Source of the DNA: JABJAG01 sp965222215
Lineage (GTDB): Bacteria; Pseudomonadota; Alphaproteobacteria; UBA6615
Assembly (NCBI GenBank): GCA_965222215.1
Contig: OZ244931.1
Location: forward strand, 1 to 64,000
DNA length: 64,000 nt
Direction: 5' to 3'
Shown: positions 41,339 through 50,795 of the stretch, piece after piece
Position numbering within the stretch: the first letter of the stretch is position 1
How the letters are laid out: every line of letters begins with the position of its first letter
The notes under the pieces: model-generated
What the model saw: only the letters and a program-made list of their open reading frames with translations
Databases searched by the model: none
Told to the model about the DNA's origin: nothing
Translations under genes and position numbers: made by a program

Positions 41339-44095
41339 ATGGCAACCCGAAAACGCAAACGCGACCTGATCGACCGCGCGCAACTCGAAGGCGAAATCCT
41401 TGCCGCCTGCGAGGATGCGGGGTCTGATTCTGAACGCCGCAAGATTGTTCTGGAGAAGCTGCGCGCCGCGATCGAGTCCGGCAACGATCAGGTTCGCCAG
41501 CGTTTCGAGTCACGTCAGCTCGACGGCAACAGGGCCAAGGGCGAGCTGGCGTTCCTGTTCGACCAGGTGATCCGGGTGACCCACGACCTGGCGATGCGGG
41601 CCTATCCTGCAGCGAATCCGACAGCGGGCGACCGCATGGCGGTCGTGGCCGTCGGCGGCTACGGGCGCGGTGAGCTCGCGCCTTTTTCGGATATCGACCT
41701 GCTGTTCCTGTTTCCCTGGAAGCAGACCGCCCGCGGCGAGCAGATCGTCGAGTACATGCTCTACATGCTCTGGGATCTCGGGCTCAAGGTCGGGCATTCG
41801 ACCCGCTCGATCGAGGATTGCACGCGGCTGGCGAAGCGCGATCTCACCATTCGGACGGCATTGCTGGAAGCACGTTACTTGTGGGGCGACCAGGCCCTGT
41901 TCCTGGAGCTCCGCAAGGCGTTTAACGATGACGTCAAATCCGGCTCGGCGATGGACTTTGTCACCGGCAAGCTTGCCGAGCGCGATGCGCGTCATGAAAA
42001 AATGGGCGACAGCCGCTATTACGTGGAACCGAACATCAAGGACGGGAAGGGCGGGCTGCGGGACCTTCAGACCCTCTACTGGATCGCGAAATACGCCTAT
42101 GACGTGGACAGTGTCAGTGAACTGGTTGACCGCGACGTCCTGACAAAAGCCGAGGCCAGGAACTTCAACAAGGACCAGAACTTCCTCTGGTCAGTGCGTT
42201 TTCACCTGCACTACATCTCCGGCCGGCCCGAGGAACGGCTGACCTTCGATGTCCAGACCCAGATCGCGGAGCGCATGGGCTATGCCGAGCGCGCGGGTGC
42301 GTCCGGTGTCGAGCGCTTCATGAAGCACTACTACATCGTGGCCAAGGATGTCGGGGACCTGACGCGCATCTTCTGCGCCGCCATCGAGGCGGAGAACATG
42401 AGCAAGCCGATGATCCGGCTGCCCCGTATTCGCCGGCCGCGCGACCTGATGGGTTTCGCCATTGACCGCGACCGGCTGACAGTGACGTCGGAAACCCAGT
42501 TCGCCGACGATCCGGTGGCGCTGATCCGGCTGTTTTACGTCGCCCACAACGAAGGGCTCGACATCCATCCGCACGCGTTGCGGCTTGTCACCCAGAACCT
42601 CAAGCTGATCGACAAGGCGCTCCGCGAGAATCCCGAGGCGAACCGGATGTTCGTGGAGATGGCCTCATCGATCGATTCGCCGGAGATCGTGCTGACGCGG
42701 ATGAACGAGGCGGGGGTGTTCGGCAAGTTCCTGCGCGACTTCGGGCGCGTCGTCGGCCAGACCCAGCACGATATGTATCACGTCTATACGGTCGATGAGC
42801 ACACGATCCAGGCGATCGGTCTGCTGGCGAAGATCGAGCGTGGCGAGCTGAAGGAAGAGCACCCGGTCTCGAGCGAGGCGATCCACAAGATTTCCTCACG
42901 GCGCGCGCTCTATCTCGGCGTGCTGTTCCACGACATCGCCAAGGGGCGCGGCGGGGACCATTCAGTGCTCGGCGCGCGCATCGCCAGGCGGGTATGCCCG
43001 CGCCTGGGCCTGGACGCGGAGGAGAGCGAGACTGTCGAGTGGCTGGTGCGCGAGCATCTCGTCATGAGCAACGTCGCCCAGAAGCGCGATCTCAACGACG
43101 CCAAGACGATCCATGACTTCGTGGAGATCGTGCAGTCGCCCGAGCGGCTGCGCCTGCTGTTGTGCCTGACGGTCGTTGACATGCGCGCGACCGGGCCGAA
43201 CATCTGGAACAACTGGAAGGCGGAACTCCTTCGCGAGCTCTATCATTCGGCGGGTGACGTGATGTCGGGCGGCCAGCTGACCAACGCGCGCGCGGAACGG
43301 GTCGCGGCCGCGAAGGAACGGTTGCGCGCAGCCCTGTCCGACTGGCCCGATGCGGATATCGAAGCGCATTTCGACCGCGGCTATGCGGGGTATTGGCTGA
43401 CGTTCGACACGGACACCCTGGCACACCAGGCCCGGGTGATACGCGAGGCCGACCAGGAACAGCTCCCGCTGTCGATCCGCACGCGCGTGCGCAACGACAT
43501 CGATGTGACCGAACTCACGATCTACACCCAGGACCACCCGGGCCTGTTCTCGCGCGTGGCCGGCGCCATTTCCGCCATCGATGCCAACATCGTGGATGCG
43601 AAGGCGTTCACCACGCCCCAGGGCATGGCGCTGGAGACCTTCTGGTTGCAGGATAACGAAGACACGGCCCTGTCGGCGAGCGGAACGCTTGCCAGGCTGA
43701 CGGTCCAGATCGAACGCGCCCTGGCAGGCGAGATGAAACGGGAAGAAGCCCAAGTCCAGCGGACTTTCGTGCCGGCGCGCATCAAGGTCTTCAAGGTGCC
43801 GCCGAGGGTGATCATCGACAACAAGGCGAGCGCGACCCACACGGTGATCGAGATTAACGGCCGCGACCGGCCGGGCTTCCTGTACCTGGTCACACGCGCT
43901 CTGTTTAACCTGTCGTTGCAGATTTCGTCGGCGAAAATTTCGACCTTCGGGGAGCGGGCCGTGGACGTGTTCTACGTGAAGGACGGCTTCGGCACGAAGA
44001 TCACCCATGAGTCCCGGCTCGCGAAGATTCGCGAGACGCTACTCGACGCGATCCGTGAGGAAGATGTCGAGCCGGCGCGCGATGCGGCCGAATAG
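41339..44095 (+). CDS. glnD: PII uridylyltransferase / uridylyl-removing enzyme GlnD
   Basis: 918 residues, a normal length. The nitrogen sensor that adds UMP to PII under nitrogen shortage and removes it when glutamine is high. The nucleotidyltransferase motif is VGGYGRGELAPFSDIDLLFLF-type (about 102-122, active Asp pair in SDID). The uridylyl-removing HD domain is at LFHDIAKGRGGDHSVLG (about 523-539). Two ACT domains near the end bind glutamine: TIYTQDHPGLFSRVAGAISA (about 727-746) and EINGRDRPGFLYLVTRALF (about 838-856). All activity motifs appear intact. Confidence 0.97.
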   Translation: MATRKRKRDLIDRAQLEGEILAACEDAGSDSERRKIVLEKLRAAIESGNDQVRQRFESRQLDGNRAKGELAFLFDQVIRVTHDLAMRAYPAANPTAGDRMAVVAVGGYGRGELAPFSDIDLLFLFPWKQTARGEQIVEYMLYMLWDLGLKVGHSTRSIEDCTRLAKRDLTIRTALLEARYLWGDQALFLELRKAFNDDVKSGSAMDFVTGKLAERDARHEKMGDSRYYVEPNIKDGKGGLRDLQTLYWIAKYAYDVDSVSELVDRDVLTKAEARNFNKDQNFLWSVRFHLHYISGRPEERLTFDVQTQIAERMGYAERAGASGVERFMKHYYIVAKDVGDLTRIFCAAIEAENMSKPMIRLPRIRRPRDLMGFAIDRDRLTVTSETQFADDPVALIRLFYVAHNEGLDIHPHALRLVTQNLKLIDKALRENPEANRMFVEMASSIDSPEIVLTRMNEAGVFGKFLRDFGRVVGQTQHDMYHVYTVDEHTIQAIGLLAKIERGELKEEHPVSSEAIHKISSRRALYLGVLFHDIAKGRGGDHSVLGARIARRVCPRLGLDAEESETVEWLVREHLVMSNVAQKRDLNDAKTIHDFVEIVQSPERLRLLLCLTVVDMRATGPNIWNNWKAELLRELYHSAGDVMSGGQLTNARAERVAAAKERLRAALSDWPDADIEAHFDRGYAGYWLTFDTDTLAHQARVIREADQEQLPLSIRTRVRNDIDVTELTIYTQDHPGLFSRVAGAISAIDANIVDAKAFTTPQGMALETFWLQDNEDTALSASGTLARLTVQIERALAGEMKREEAQVQRTFVPARIKVFKVPPRVIIDNKASATHTVIEINGRDRPGFLYLVTRALFNLSLQISSAKISTFGERAVDVFYVKDGFGTKITHESRLAKIRETLLDAIREEDVEPARDAAE

Positions 44096-44125
44096 GCGCG
44101 CGGCATAGCTTCGTCAGGCCAGCCG

Positions 44126-45370
44126 ATGAAATCCGTCATTCCCTCGATCGCGGCGCTCCTGCTCGGGGTGGCCCTGCTGCTGCTCGGCAGCGGCCTGCAG
44201 GGCACCTTGCTCGGCATTCGGGGCGCCATCGAGGGTTTTTCCCCGGCGTCGATCGGCTTCATCATGTCGGCCTACTATGTGGGCTTTGCAGCCGGCTGCA
44301 TGTTCGCGGCGCGTGTCATCGAACGGGTCGGACATATCCGGGCCTTCGCGGCCTTCGCCTCGCTGGCGTCCGCGGCGGCCGTCGTTTTCCCGGTTTCGCC
44401 CGATCCCGTCTTCTGGGTCGTTCTTCGCATGCTGACCGGTTACTGCTTTGCCGGTCTCTATATGGCGATCGAGAGTTGGCTGAACGGCCGCGTGGCGAAC
44501 GAGAACCGCGGTCGCATGATGGCGATTTACATGGTGGTGAACCTGGGTGCGATCGCCGCCGCCCAGCAGTTGCTCAACCTGGCCGACCCGGCCGGCTTCA
44601 TCCTGTTCGTTCTGTCCTCGGTTCTCGTGTCGGTGGCGCTGGTGCCCGTGGCCCTGACGACCTCCGTGGCACCGTCAGCCGTCCCGACCGACCGGATGTC
44701 GCTTGCTGACATCTATGGCATATCCCCGTTGGGGACGGTGGGGGCCTTCGCAATCGGCCTGGCGAATGGCGCGATGTGGGGCCTGATCCCGCTCGCCGGG
44801 ATCCAGACCGGCATGTCGACATCCGAGATATCCGTCTTCATGACCGTCATCGTGCTGGGCGGCGTCGCATTGCAATGGCCCATCGGCCGCCTGTCGGATT
44901 TGGTGGACCGCCGTCACGTCATCATCATCTCCGCCGCGGTTCTGGCCGGGGCGAGCGTGACCGTCTTTTTTGCGGCCGGGGCCGACTGGTGGATCATGCT
45001 GGCGGTCGGCCTGGTGCTCGGGGGCATGAACCTCGTGATCTATCCGCTCTGTGCGGCACATATCAACGATCGCATTGTCCACGAAGACCTGATTCAGGCG
45101 AGCGCGGCCCTGTTGCTCGTGTTCGGAGTGGGGGCCGCAGTCGGCCCTGTCCTGGGCGGTTTTGTGATGTCCGCCTTCGGTCCATGGGCGGTCTTCATGT
45201 TTATTGCCGGGGTTGCGTGCCTCCTGTGCGTGTTCGGGGTCCACCGGCTTGGGCAGACAGAAGCGGTACCGGATACCGAACAGGTGGCATTCGAGCCGGT
45301 CGGCCCTGCCCCGACCTCGCCGGTTCTCGACCCGCGCGTGGACCCCGACGACATCGATGAGGCCGGCTGA
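44126..45370 (+). CDS. MFS transporter (YcaD-like)
   Basis: 414 residues, about 12 membrane helices. YYVGFAAGCMFAARVIERVGHIRAF (split about 50-74) is a motif-A region; GYCFAGLYMAIESWLNGRVA (about 107-126) and NRGRMMAIYMVVNLGAIAAA (about 129-148) are characteristic of the YcaD / UMF2 group. The C-terminal 30 residues are hydrophilic. The substrate is unknown. It lies 30 bases after glnD and 50 before murJ, so it is probably a passenger in that operon. Confidence 0.84.
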   Translation: MKSVIPSIAALLLGVALLLLGSGLQGTLLGIRGAIEGFSPASIGFIMSAYYVGFAAGCMFAARVIERVGHIRAFAAFASLASAAAVVFPVSPDPVFWVVLRMLTGYCFAGLYMAIESWLNGRVANENRGRMMAIYMVVNLGAIAAAQQLLNLADPAGFILFVLSSVLVSVALVPVALTTSVAPSAVPTDRMSLADIYGISPLGTVGAFAIGLANGAMWGLIPLAGIQTGMSTSEISVFMTVIVLGGVALQWPIGRLSDLVDRRHVIIISAAVLAGASVTVFFAAGADWWIMLAVGLVLGGMNLVIYPLCAAHINDRIVHEDLIQASAALLLVFGVGAAVGPVLGGFVMSAFGPWAVFMFIAGVACLLCVFGVHRLGQTEAVPDTEQVAFEPVGPAPTSPVLDPRVDPDDIDEAG

Positions 45371-45420
45371 CGCCGCACCCGCGCCTTTTCTTCGCCCCGG
45401 TTTCCCGGTAAGAGCGCCGC

Positions 45421-46980
45421 ATGCCTCTCTTTCGTGCCATTGCGACGGTTGGCGGCTGGACCATGGGCAGCCGTGTGCTGGGGTTCATCCGCGATCTGTT
45501 CATCGCCGGGTTTCTTGGCGCCGGACAGATCAGCGACGCGTTCTTTGTCGCGTTGCAGTTTCCCAATATCTTCCGCCGCCTGTTTGCCGAGGGCGCGTTC
45601 AACGCGGCGTTTGTGCCGCTGTTCGCGGGTGAACTGACCGAGCATGGCCGCGCCGCGGCCCGTGAGTTTGCCGAGCGGGTCTTCGGCGTGATGCTGCTGA
45701 TGCTGCTGGCGCTGACCTTCCTGGTCGAGATCTTCATGACCGAGGTGATGACGGTCGTCGCGGGCGGGTTCCGCGACGACCCGGAGAAGTTCCAGCTCGC
45801 CGTCGACCTTGCGCGCCTGACTTTCCCTTATCTTCTGTTCGTGTCCCTGGCCGCCATGATGTCCGGCATCCTCAACACGCTGGAGCGTTTCGTGGCGGCC
45901 GCCGCCGCGCCGATCCTGCTCAACGTGGTTTTGATCTCCGCGCTGGTCGGTGTGTCGCTCGAATGGTTCCCTGACCCCGGTCGCGCGCTGAGTTGGGGCG
46001 TGCTGATTGCCGGTATCGGCCAGTTCGTCTGGTTGTCGGTCGCCTGCGCGCGCGCCGGGCTGCTGCCCCGGGTGCCGCGCGTCGTCATGGGCCCGCGCGT
46101 GCGCCGCCTGTTCGTGCTGATGGGCCCGGGGATTCTCGGCGCCGGCGTCTACCAGATCAACGTGCTCATCGGGGTCCGGCTGGCCTCGGAGCTTCCCGAG
46201 GGCTCGGTCTCGTTCCTCTACTTCGCGGACCGGGTGAACCAGTTGCCGCTGGGTGTGGTGGGCGCGGCGGTTAGCGTGGCGCTGCTGCCCCTGCTGTCGC
46301 GCCAACTGAAGGCTGGCGACGAGGCCGCGGCGCGCGACAGCCAGAACCGGGCGCTCGAGTTCTCGATGCTGCTGACGATCCCGGCCGCCGCCGCGCTCAT
46401 CGTGCTGGCGCGCCCGATCGTCACGGTGCTGTTCCAGCGCGGCGCGTTCGACGCGACCGATGCCGCCGCCACGTCCGCCGCGCTGGCGGCGTTCGCGGTC
46501 GGCCTTCCGGCCTATGTGCTGATCAAGGCGCTCGCGCCGGGCTTCTTCGCGCGCGAGGACACGGCGACGCCGGTCAAGATCGCGGCAGCGGCGCTGGTTC
46601 TCAATGTCGTGGCGGCCCTGGCGCTGATGCCTCACCTCGATCATGTCGGCATCGCGCTGGCGACCGCGATTTCGTCCTCCTTCAACGCCCTGCTGCTCGG
46701 CGCGCTGCTCTACCGGCGCGGTCTGCTCCGGCCCGACCGTCGGCTGGTTGATCGCCTCGTCCGCATCCTCCTCGCCGCGGGCCTCATGGCCGTGGCCCTG
46801 TGGCTCGGCGGAAAGCCGCTGTCCGAACTCCTGACCCGGAGCGACGCCGCCGGGATCGCGGCGCTGGCGTTGCTCGTCCTCGGCGGGATCGTCGTCTACG
46901 GGGTCCTCGCCCAGTTGCTGCGGGCGACGTCGCTGGGCGAAATGCGCGCGATGCTGCGCAGGGGCGCGCCCGTTGCCTGA
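45421..46980 (+). CDS. murJ: Lipid II flippase MurJ
   Basis: 519 residues with about 14 membrane helices of the MOP exporter superfamily. MurJ moves lipid II across the inner membrane for peptidoglycan synthesis. Recognisable parts: the start ATVGGWTMGSRVLGFIRDLFI (about 6-26) with the essential Arg, AFFVALQFPNIFRRLFAEGAF (about 40-60) with conserved Arg residues, YQINVLIGVRLASELPEGSV (about 243-262) and LYFADRVNQLPLGVVG, and LFQRGAFDATDAAATSAALA (about 337-356). All match the family. glnD-MFS-murJ-trpS is a common alphaproteobacterial series. Confidence 0.96.
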   Translation: MPLFRAIATVGGWTMGSRVLGFIRDLFIAGFLGAGQISDAFFVALQFPNIFRRLFAEGAFNAAFVPLFAGELTEHGRAAAREFAERVFGVMLLMLLALTFLVEIFMTEVMTVVAGGFRDDPEKFQLAVDLARLTFPYLLFVSLAAMMSGILNTLERFVAAAAAPILLNVVLISALVGVSLEWFPDPGRALSWGVLIAGIGQFVWLSVACARAGLLPRVPRVVMGPRVRRLFVLMGPGILGAGVYQINVLIGVRLASELPEGSVSFLYFADRVNQLPLGVVGAAVSVALLPLLSRQLKAGDEAAARDSQNRALEFSMLLTIPAAAALIVLARPIVTVLFQRGAFDATDAAATSAALAAFAVGLPAYVLIKALAPGFFAREDTATPVKIAAAALVLNVVAALALMPHLDHVGIALATAISSSFNALLLGALLYRRGLLRPDRRLVDRLVRILLAAGLMAVALWLGGKPLSELLTRSDAAGIAALALLVLGGIVVYGVLAQLLRATSLGEMRAMLRRGAPVA

Positions 46981-47071
46981 CCTGCCGGCTTGACCTGGTG
47001 CGGCGGCGCAGCGATAACCCGCGCCACCATTTACCGACACCCTCGGGCGTCCAAACCCCCAGGAGCGATCC

Positions 47072-48109
47072 ATGAGCCGCGTATTCTCCGGCGTCCAGCC
47101 CACGGGCGACCTTCACCTCGGCAACTATCTCGGCGCGATTCGCAACTTCGTCGGCCTGCAGGCCGACCACGAGTGCATCTACTGCGTCGTCGACATGCAC
47201 GCCATCACGGTCTGGCAGGACCCGGCGCAGCTGGCGCCGCACACCCGCGAGGTCGCGTCGGCGTTCCTCGCGTCGGGCATCGATCCGAAGACCTCGATCA
47301 TCTTCAACCAGAGCCAGGTCTCGGCCCACGCTCGGTTGGCGTGGGTGTTCAACTGCGTCGCGCGGATGGGCTGGCTGAACCGGATGACCCAGTTCAAGGA
47401 AAAGGCCGGCAAGCACCGCGAGAACGCCAGCGTCGGCCTTTACGTTTATCCGAACCTGATGGCCGCCGATATCCTGGCCTACAAGGCGACCCATGTGCCC
47501 GTCGGCGAGGACCAGAAGCAGCACCTGGAACTGACCCGCGACATCGCGATCAAGTTCAACAACGACTTCGGCACCGAGTTTTTCCCGGTGACCGAGCCGC
47601 TGATCTTCGGCGAGGCGACCCGGGTGATGAGCCTGCGCGACGGCACCAAGAAGATGTCGAAGTCCGACCCGTCGGAATATTCACGCATCAACCTGACCGA
47701 CGGCGCCGACGACATCGCGACCAAGATCCGCAAGGCGCGCACCGATCCGGCGGAACTGCCCGGCACCGAGGCGCTCGATGAGGACGGCACCAGCCTGCGC
47801 GGCGAGGCGATCAAGGAAAGGCCCGAGGCGTTCAACCTGATCTCGATCTACGCGGCCCTGTCCGGCCAGGATATGGCATCGACACTCGACCAGTTCGCGG
47901 GTTCCCAGTTCAGCACCTTCAAGGGCGAGCTTGCCGACCTGGCGGTCGAGAAGCTGGGGCCGATCGGGGCGGAGATGCAGCGGCTGATGGCCGACCCGGG
48001 CCATGTGGATTCGGTGCTGGCGGACGGCGGAGAGCGCGCGTCGGCTCTGGCCGAACCCATCATCCGGGAGGTGCACGAAATCGTCGGGTTCCTGGGCGCG
48101 AAGGCTTAG
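47072..48109 (+). CDS. trpS: Tryptophanyl-tRNA synthetase
   Basis: 345 residues, class I synthetase. The HIGH-type motif is SGVQPTGDLHLGNYLGAI (about 5-22); MAADILAYKATHVPVGEDQKQ (about 130-150) lines the active site; the KMSKS motif is GTKKMSKSDPSEYSRI (about 191-206). AGGAG stands 6 bases before the ATG. It follows murJ by 91 bases. Its 3' end overlaps the convergent adenylate cyclase by 4 bases. Confidence 0.97.
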   Translation: MSRVFSGVQPTGDLHLGNYLGAIRNFVGLQADHECIYCVVDMHAITVWQDPAQLAPHTREVASAFLASGIDPKTSIIFNQSQVSAHARLAWVFNCVARMGWLNRMTQFKEKAGKHRENASVGLYVYPNLMAADILAYKATHVPVGEDQKQHLELTRDIAIKFNNDFGTEFFPVTEPLIFGEATRVMSLRDGTKKMSKSDPSEYSRINLTDGADDIATKIRKARTDPAELPGTEALDEDGTSLRGEAIKERPEAFNLISIYAALSGQDMASTLDQFAGSQFSTFKGELADLAVEKLGPIGAEMQRLMADPGHVDSVLADGGERASALAEPIIREVHEIVGFLGAKA

Positions 48110-49245
48110 GCGACGGGGGCAAACACGCGCTGGGGCACGGCGACACCCTTAAGGCGGTGCTCGCCGAGGTCGCGTAACGGGGTGCCGAGCGCGTCGGCAA
48201 ATGCTTCGGAGATCAGCACGGGTTCGTCCAGTTCGCCGGTCAGCGCCTCTAACCGTGCGGCGTGATTTACGGACGGGCCAATGACCGTGAAATCGAGACG
48301 GGTTGCGCCGCCGATATTGCCGTATGACACTTCGCCGAGGTCGAGGGCGAGCGCCCAGGACAAATTTGGCCCCTCCGGACTGGATTGCGCTGCGGCCATC
48401 GCGTCCATCGCCGCGCGGCAGGCCCGGTCCGGCGGACTGGACTTGTCCACCTCAAAGATTGCCAGAAGGCCATCACCGAGAAATTTCAGAACTTCGCCGC
48501 CGGCGCCTTCAATGGCGCTGACCAGGGTCTCGAAATGGGCGTCGAGTTGCTGCAGCAATTCGTCCCGAGACGTTGTCTCCGTCAGTGCCGTGAACCCGCG
48601 CAAGTCACTGAACCACACCACCGCATCGATGGTTTCGGCGTACCCGCGCCGGATACCGCCCTTCAGAATCTGCTCTCCGGTCCGGCGCCCAACGTAGGTT
48701 TCGAGAACCTGGCGGGCGATCCGGTCCCTCGTCTCTGCCTCGACGACCAGCGAGACGACCCTGGCGATCTGTTCCAGTGCCTTGATGTCCGCATCCGAAA
48801 AGCCGCCGGGGGCATCGGTCTGAAACGATAGCGGGTTGCGAATGCCATCGGAAAAAGTCATCGGCAGGGCAAGGTAATCGGTCAGCCCCTGCGCACGCAG
48901 CTCCTGCAGGAGGTCGTAGTCGGGAACCTCGGCCCCGTCGAGACGCTGGCGGTAGGAACGGCCGGTCTCGACCGCGCGGGTGGCGGGATTGTGAAGAAAT
49001 TCGTCGCTTTGCTTGTGATCCCAGGTCGCCGAGTATTGCTCCACTTTCCCAGTGGCTCGATGCCAGATGTACCCGACAGCGCCGACCAGCGGGTGCAACG
49101 TGTGCACACCGCAGAATGTTCGAGATATCGGGATGCCCGCCTTGACGATATGCGAACACAAGCGCTCGCCGAAACCAGCCATGTCGTGATCTGTCTGGCG
49201 TCCCTCGCCAAGCATCCACGATATGACGAGATCTTCCTTCGGCAT
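48106..49245 (-). CDS. Class III adenylate cyclase with N-terminal sensor-like region (copy 2 of a tandem pair)
   Basis: 379 residues, no membrane segment. The N-terminal half (about 1-180) has TLHPLVGAVGYIWHRATGKV, GLTDYLALPMTFSDG and GFSDADIKALEQIARVVSLV, resembling a GAF-like sensory fold. A linker with LETYVGRRTGEQILKGGIRRGYAE leads to the cyclase domain (about 200-375). Metal Asp residues are in VWFSDLRGFT and GDGLLAIF, the adenine-selecting Lys is in EVLKFLGD, and Asp-Phe-Thr (RLDFTVIGPSVN) with the later Asn and Arg complete the ATP-cyclising set. It should make cAMP. It starts 6 bases after the upstream cyclase, with which it is coupled. Confidence 0.88.
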   Translation of the reverse strand: MPKEDLVISWMLGEGRQTDHDMAGFGERLCSHIVKAGIPISRTFCGVHTLHPLVGAVGYIWHRATGKVEQYSATWDHKQSDEFLHNPATRAVETGRSYRQRLDGAEVPDYDLLQELRAQGLTDYLALPMTFSDGIRNPLSFQTDAPGGFSDADIKALEQIARVVSLVVEAETRDRIARQVLETYVGRRTGEQILKGGIRRGYAETIDAVVWFSDLRGFTALTETTSRDELLQQLDAHFETLVSAIEGAGGEVLKFLGDGLLAIFEVDKSSPPDRACRAAMDAMAAAQSSPEGPNLSWALALDLGEVSYGNIGGATRLDFTVIGPSVNHAARLEALTGELDEPVLISEAFADALGTPLRDLGEHRLKGVAVPQRVFAPVA

Positions 49246-49251
49246 GGTTCT

Positions 49252-50547
49252 TCAGGCGCTTTCAGGCAGGGTGAAAATTTCCTGCGGTTCGCGCACGCCG
49301 CGGAGCGCATGGAAGCCGAGCGACTGCTGCTCGCGGCCCGTGGCCTCGGCGAGCGAGGCCGACAGCAGCACATTGCGCGACAGGGTGCGGCACAGCTGTT
49401 CGATCCGCGCCACCTGGTTGACCGCCGGGCCGATGACCGTGAAGTCCAGCCGGTCCGGGGCGCCGATATTGCCGTAGACGACGTTGCCGAGGTGCAGGGC
49501 GATTCCGTAGCGGATTTCGTCCAGGCCCTTTCCGGCCCGGTCCCGGTTGCCGTCCGCGATGCTCGCCTCCGCTTCGGCCGCGGCGGCCAGCGCGGCATCG
49601 GCCGCCGCGCCGTCGCTGCCGAAGGCGGAGATCGGGAAGATCGCCAGCACGGAATCGCCCATGAACTTGAGAACCTCGCCCCCGTGATTGGAGATGGCGC
49701 CGACGACGCGCTCGAAATGATCGTTGAGAACGCCGAGAACCACCGGCGGCGCGAAGGCGTCCGACAGGCGCGTGAAGCCGCGCAGGTCGGACAGCCAGAT
49801 AACGGCCTCGATATCCTCGTTCACGCCGCGATAGATCTGGCCCGCCAGCACCCGTTCCCCGGCGCCGTGGCCGAGGTAGGTATCCATCAGGTTCCGCGAG
49901 ATGGTCCGCATCGCGAGGATTTCCAGCACCAGCGAGAAGGCGGGCATCAGCTGGGAGATGCGGCCGATCTGTTCATCGTTGAAGCCGTCGGGATGCCGGG
50001 TCGACCAGGAACAGGCGTAGGATTTGCCGTCGGAGAAGGGCACCGGCAGGATCAGGTAGTCGGTGATCCCCTCGGCATCGAGGTCGACGAGGACGGGGAA
50101 GTCGCGCGGGCACTGGGGGTCGAGCAGGCGCCGCCGGATGCCGGGCGCGCCTTCGAAAATTCGCCGGACCGGACTTCGCTGATAGGACTCGCCCGATTGC
50201 GACTGGTGGTCGCCGGTGAACTCGTCCATCTCGCCCGTCGATCCGTCCCAGACATATCCGGTGACGGCGATCTGCGGGTGCAGCGTGCGCACCACGACGC
50301 TCAACCGCGCGAGCGGCAGCCCGCAATCGCGGAACCGGCGCCCGACCTCGGCGATGAGGCTGGACATCGAGTCCGTGTACCGGCCGAAATTCTCCGTCCA
50401 TTCGAAAACCGGGCAGTCGTATTCGAGGGCCGGAAGACCGGATGCGGGGTCCGGACGTATGTTCTGTCCGGGAACGAGTGTTTCGCTATCCACAGGGCAA
50501 TCCGCTCGGATGGGGTTCGTCTTCGGCCGCTCAAGGCCGCAAAACAT
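49252..50547 (-). CDS. Class III adenylate cyclase with N-terminal sensor-like region (copy 1 of a tandem pair)
   Basis: Up to 431 residues; ATG at 50547 has no clear ribosome site and a GTG at 50493 is possible. The N-terminal region shares blocks with the next gene: TLHPQIAVTGYVWDGSTGEM, GITDYLILPVPFSDG and GFNDEQIGRISQLMPAFSLV. Then comes YLGHGAGERVLAGQIYRGVNE and the cyclase domain with VIWLSDLRGFT, EVLKFMGDSVLAIF and RLDFTVIGPAVNQVARIE. Both metal Asp, the Lys/Asp pair for adenine and the Asn/Arg pair are present, so it should be active as an adenylate cyclase. The signal it reads is unknown. It is divergent from the Nfu gene across a 248-base AT-richer region. Confidence 0.88.
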   Translation of the reverse strand: MFCGLERPKTNPIRADCPVDSETLVPGQNIRPDPASGLPALEYDCPVFEWTENFGRYTDSMSSLIAEVGRRFRDCGLPLARLSVVVRTLHPQIAVTGYVWDGSTGEMDEFTGDHQSQSGESYQRSPVRRIFEGAPGIRRRLLDPQCPRDFPVLVDLDAEGITDYLILPVPFSDGKSYACSWSTRHPDGFNDEQIGRISQLMPAFSLVLEILAMRTISRNLMDTYLGHGAGERVLAGQIYRGVNEDIEAVIWLSDLRGFTRLSDAFAPPVVLGVLNDHFERVVGAISNHGGEVLKFMGDSVLAIFPISAFGSDGAAADAALAAAAEAEASIADGNRDRAGKGLDEIRYGIALHLGNVVYGNIGAPDRLDFTVIGPAVNQVARIEQLCRTLSRNVLLSASLAEATGREQQSLGFHALRGVREPQEIFTLPESA

Positions 50548-50589
50548 AGGATGTTCGTGCTGTGTTCGCCAGTTCGGTGCGTGTTCGTG

Positions 50590-50725
50590 TTAACCACGGA
50601 AGAAATTCGGTTAACCCTATTGTCTCAAATTTGGGCTTGATTTCCGCCTATTTTGAACCAAATTGCCGCTTAACAGTGCGTCCGCCCCGGAGAATTCGTT
50701 AACGGTTCCCGGGGCGAAAGGTTAA
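50590..50725. promoter_or_regulatory. TTAA-rich divergent regulatory region
   Basis: Five TTAA sites start at 50590, 50611, 50670, 50699 and 50722, four of them TTAAC, including the palindrome GGTTAACC at 50609-50616. The first two are 21 bases (about two turns) apart. They sit between the divergent cyclase and Nfu genes in a GC-rich genome, where TTAA should be rare. None has the TTAA-N7-TTAA spacing of a full CtrA site, so they may be half-sites or another regulator's sites. Confidence 0.4.
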
Positions 50726-50795
50726 TTGGGACGCGAAACGCGGAAAGTCGAGATAACGGCACCGCATCAGGCATCAAATGGCAGCGAGGTTCGGG

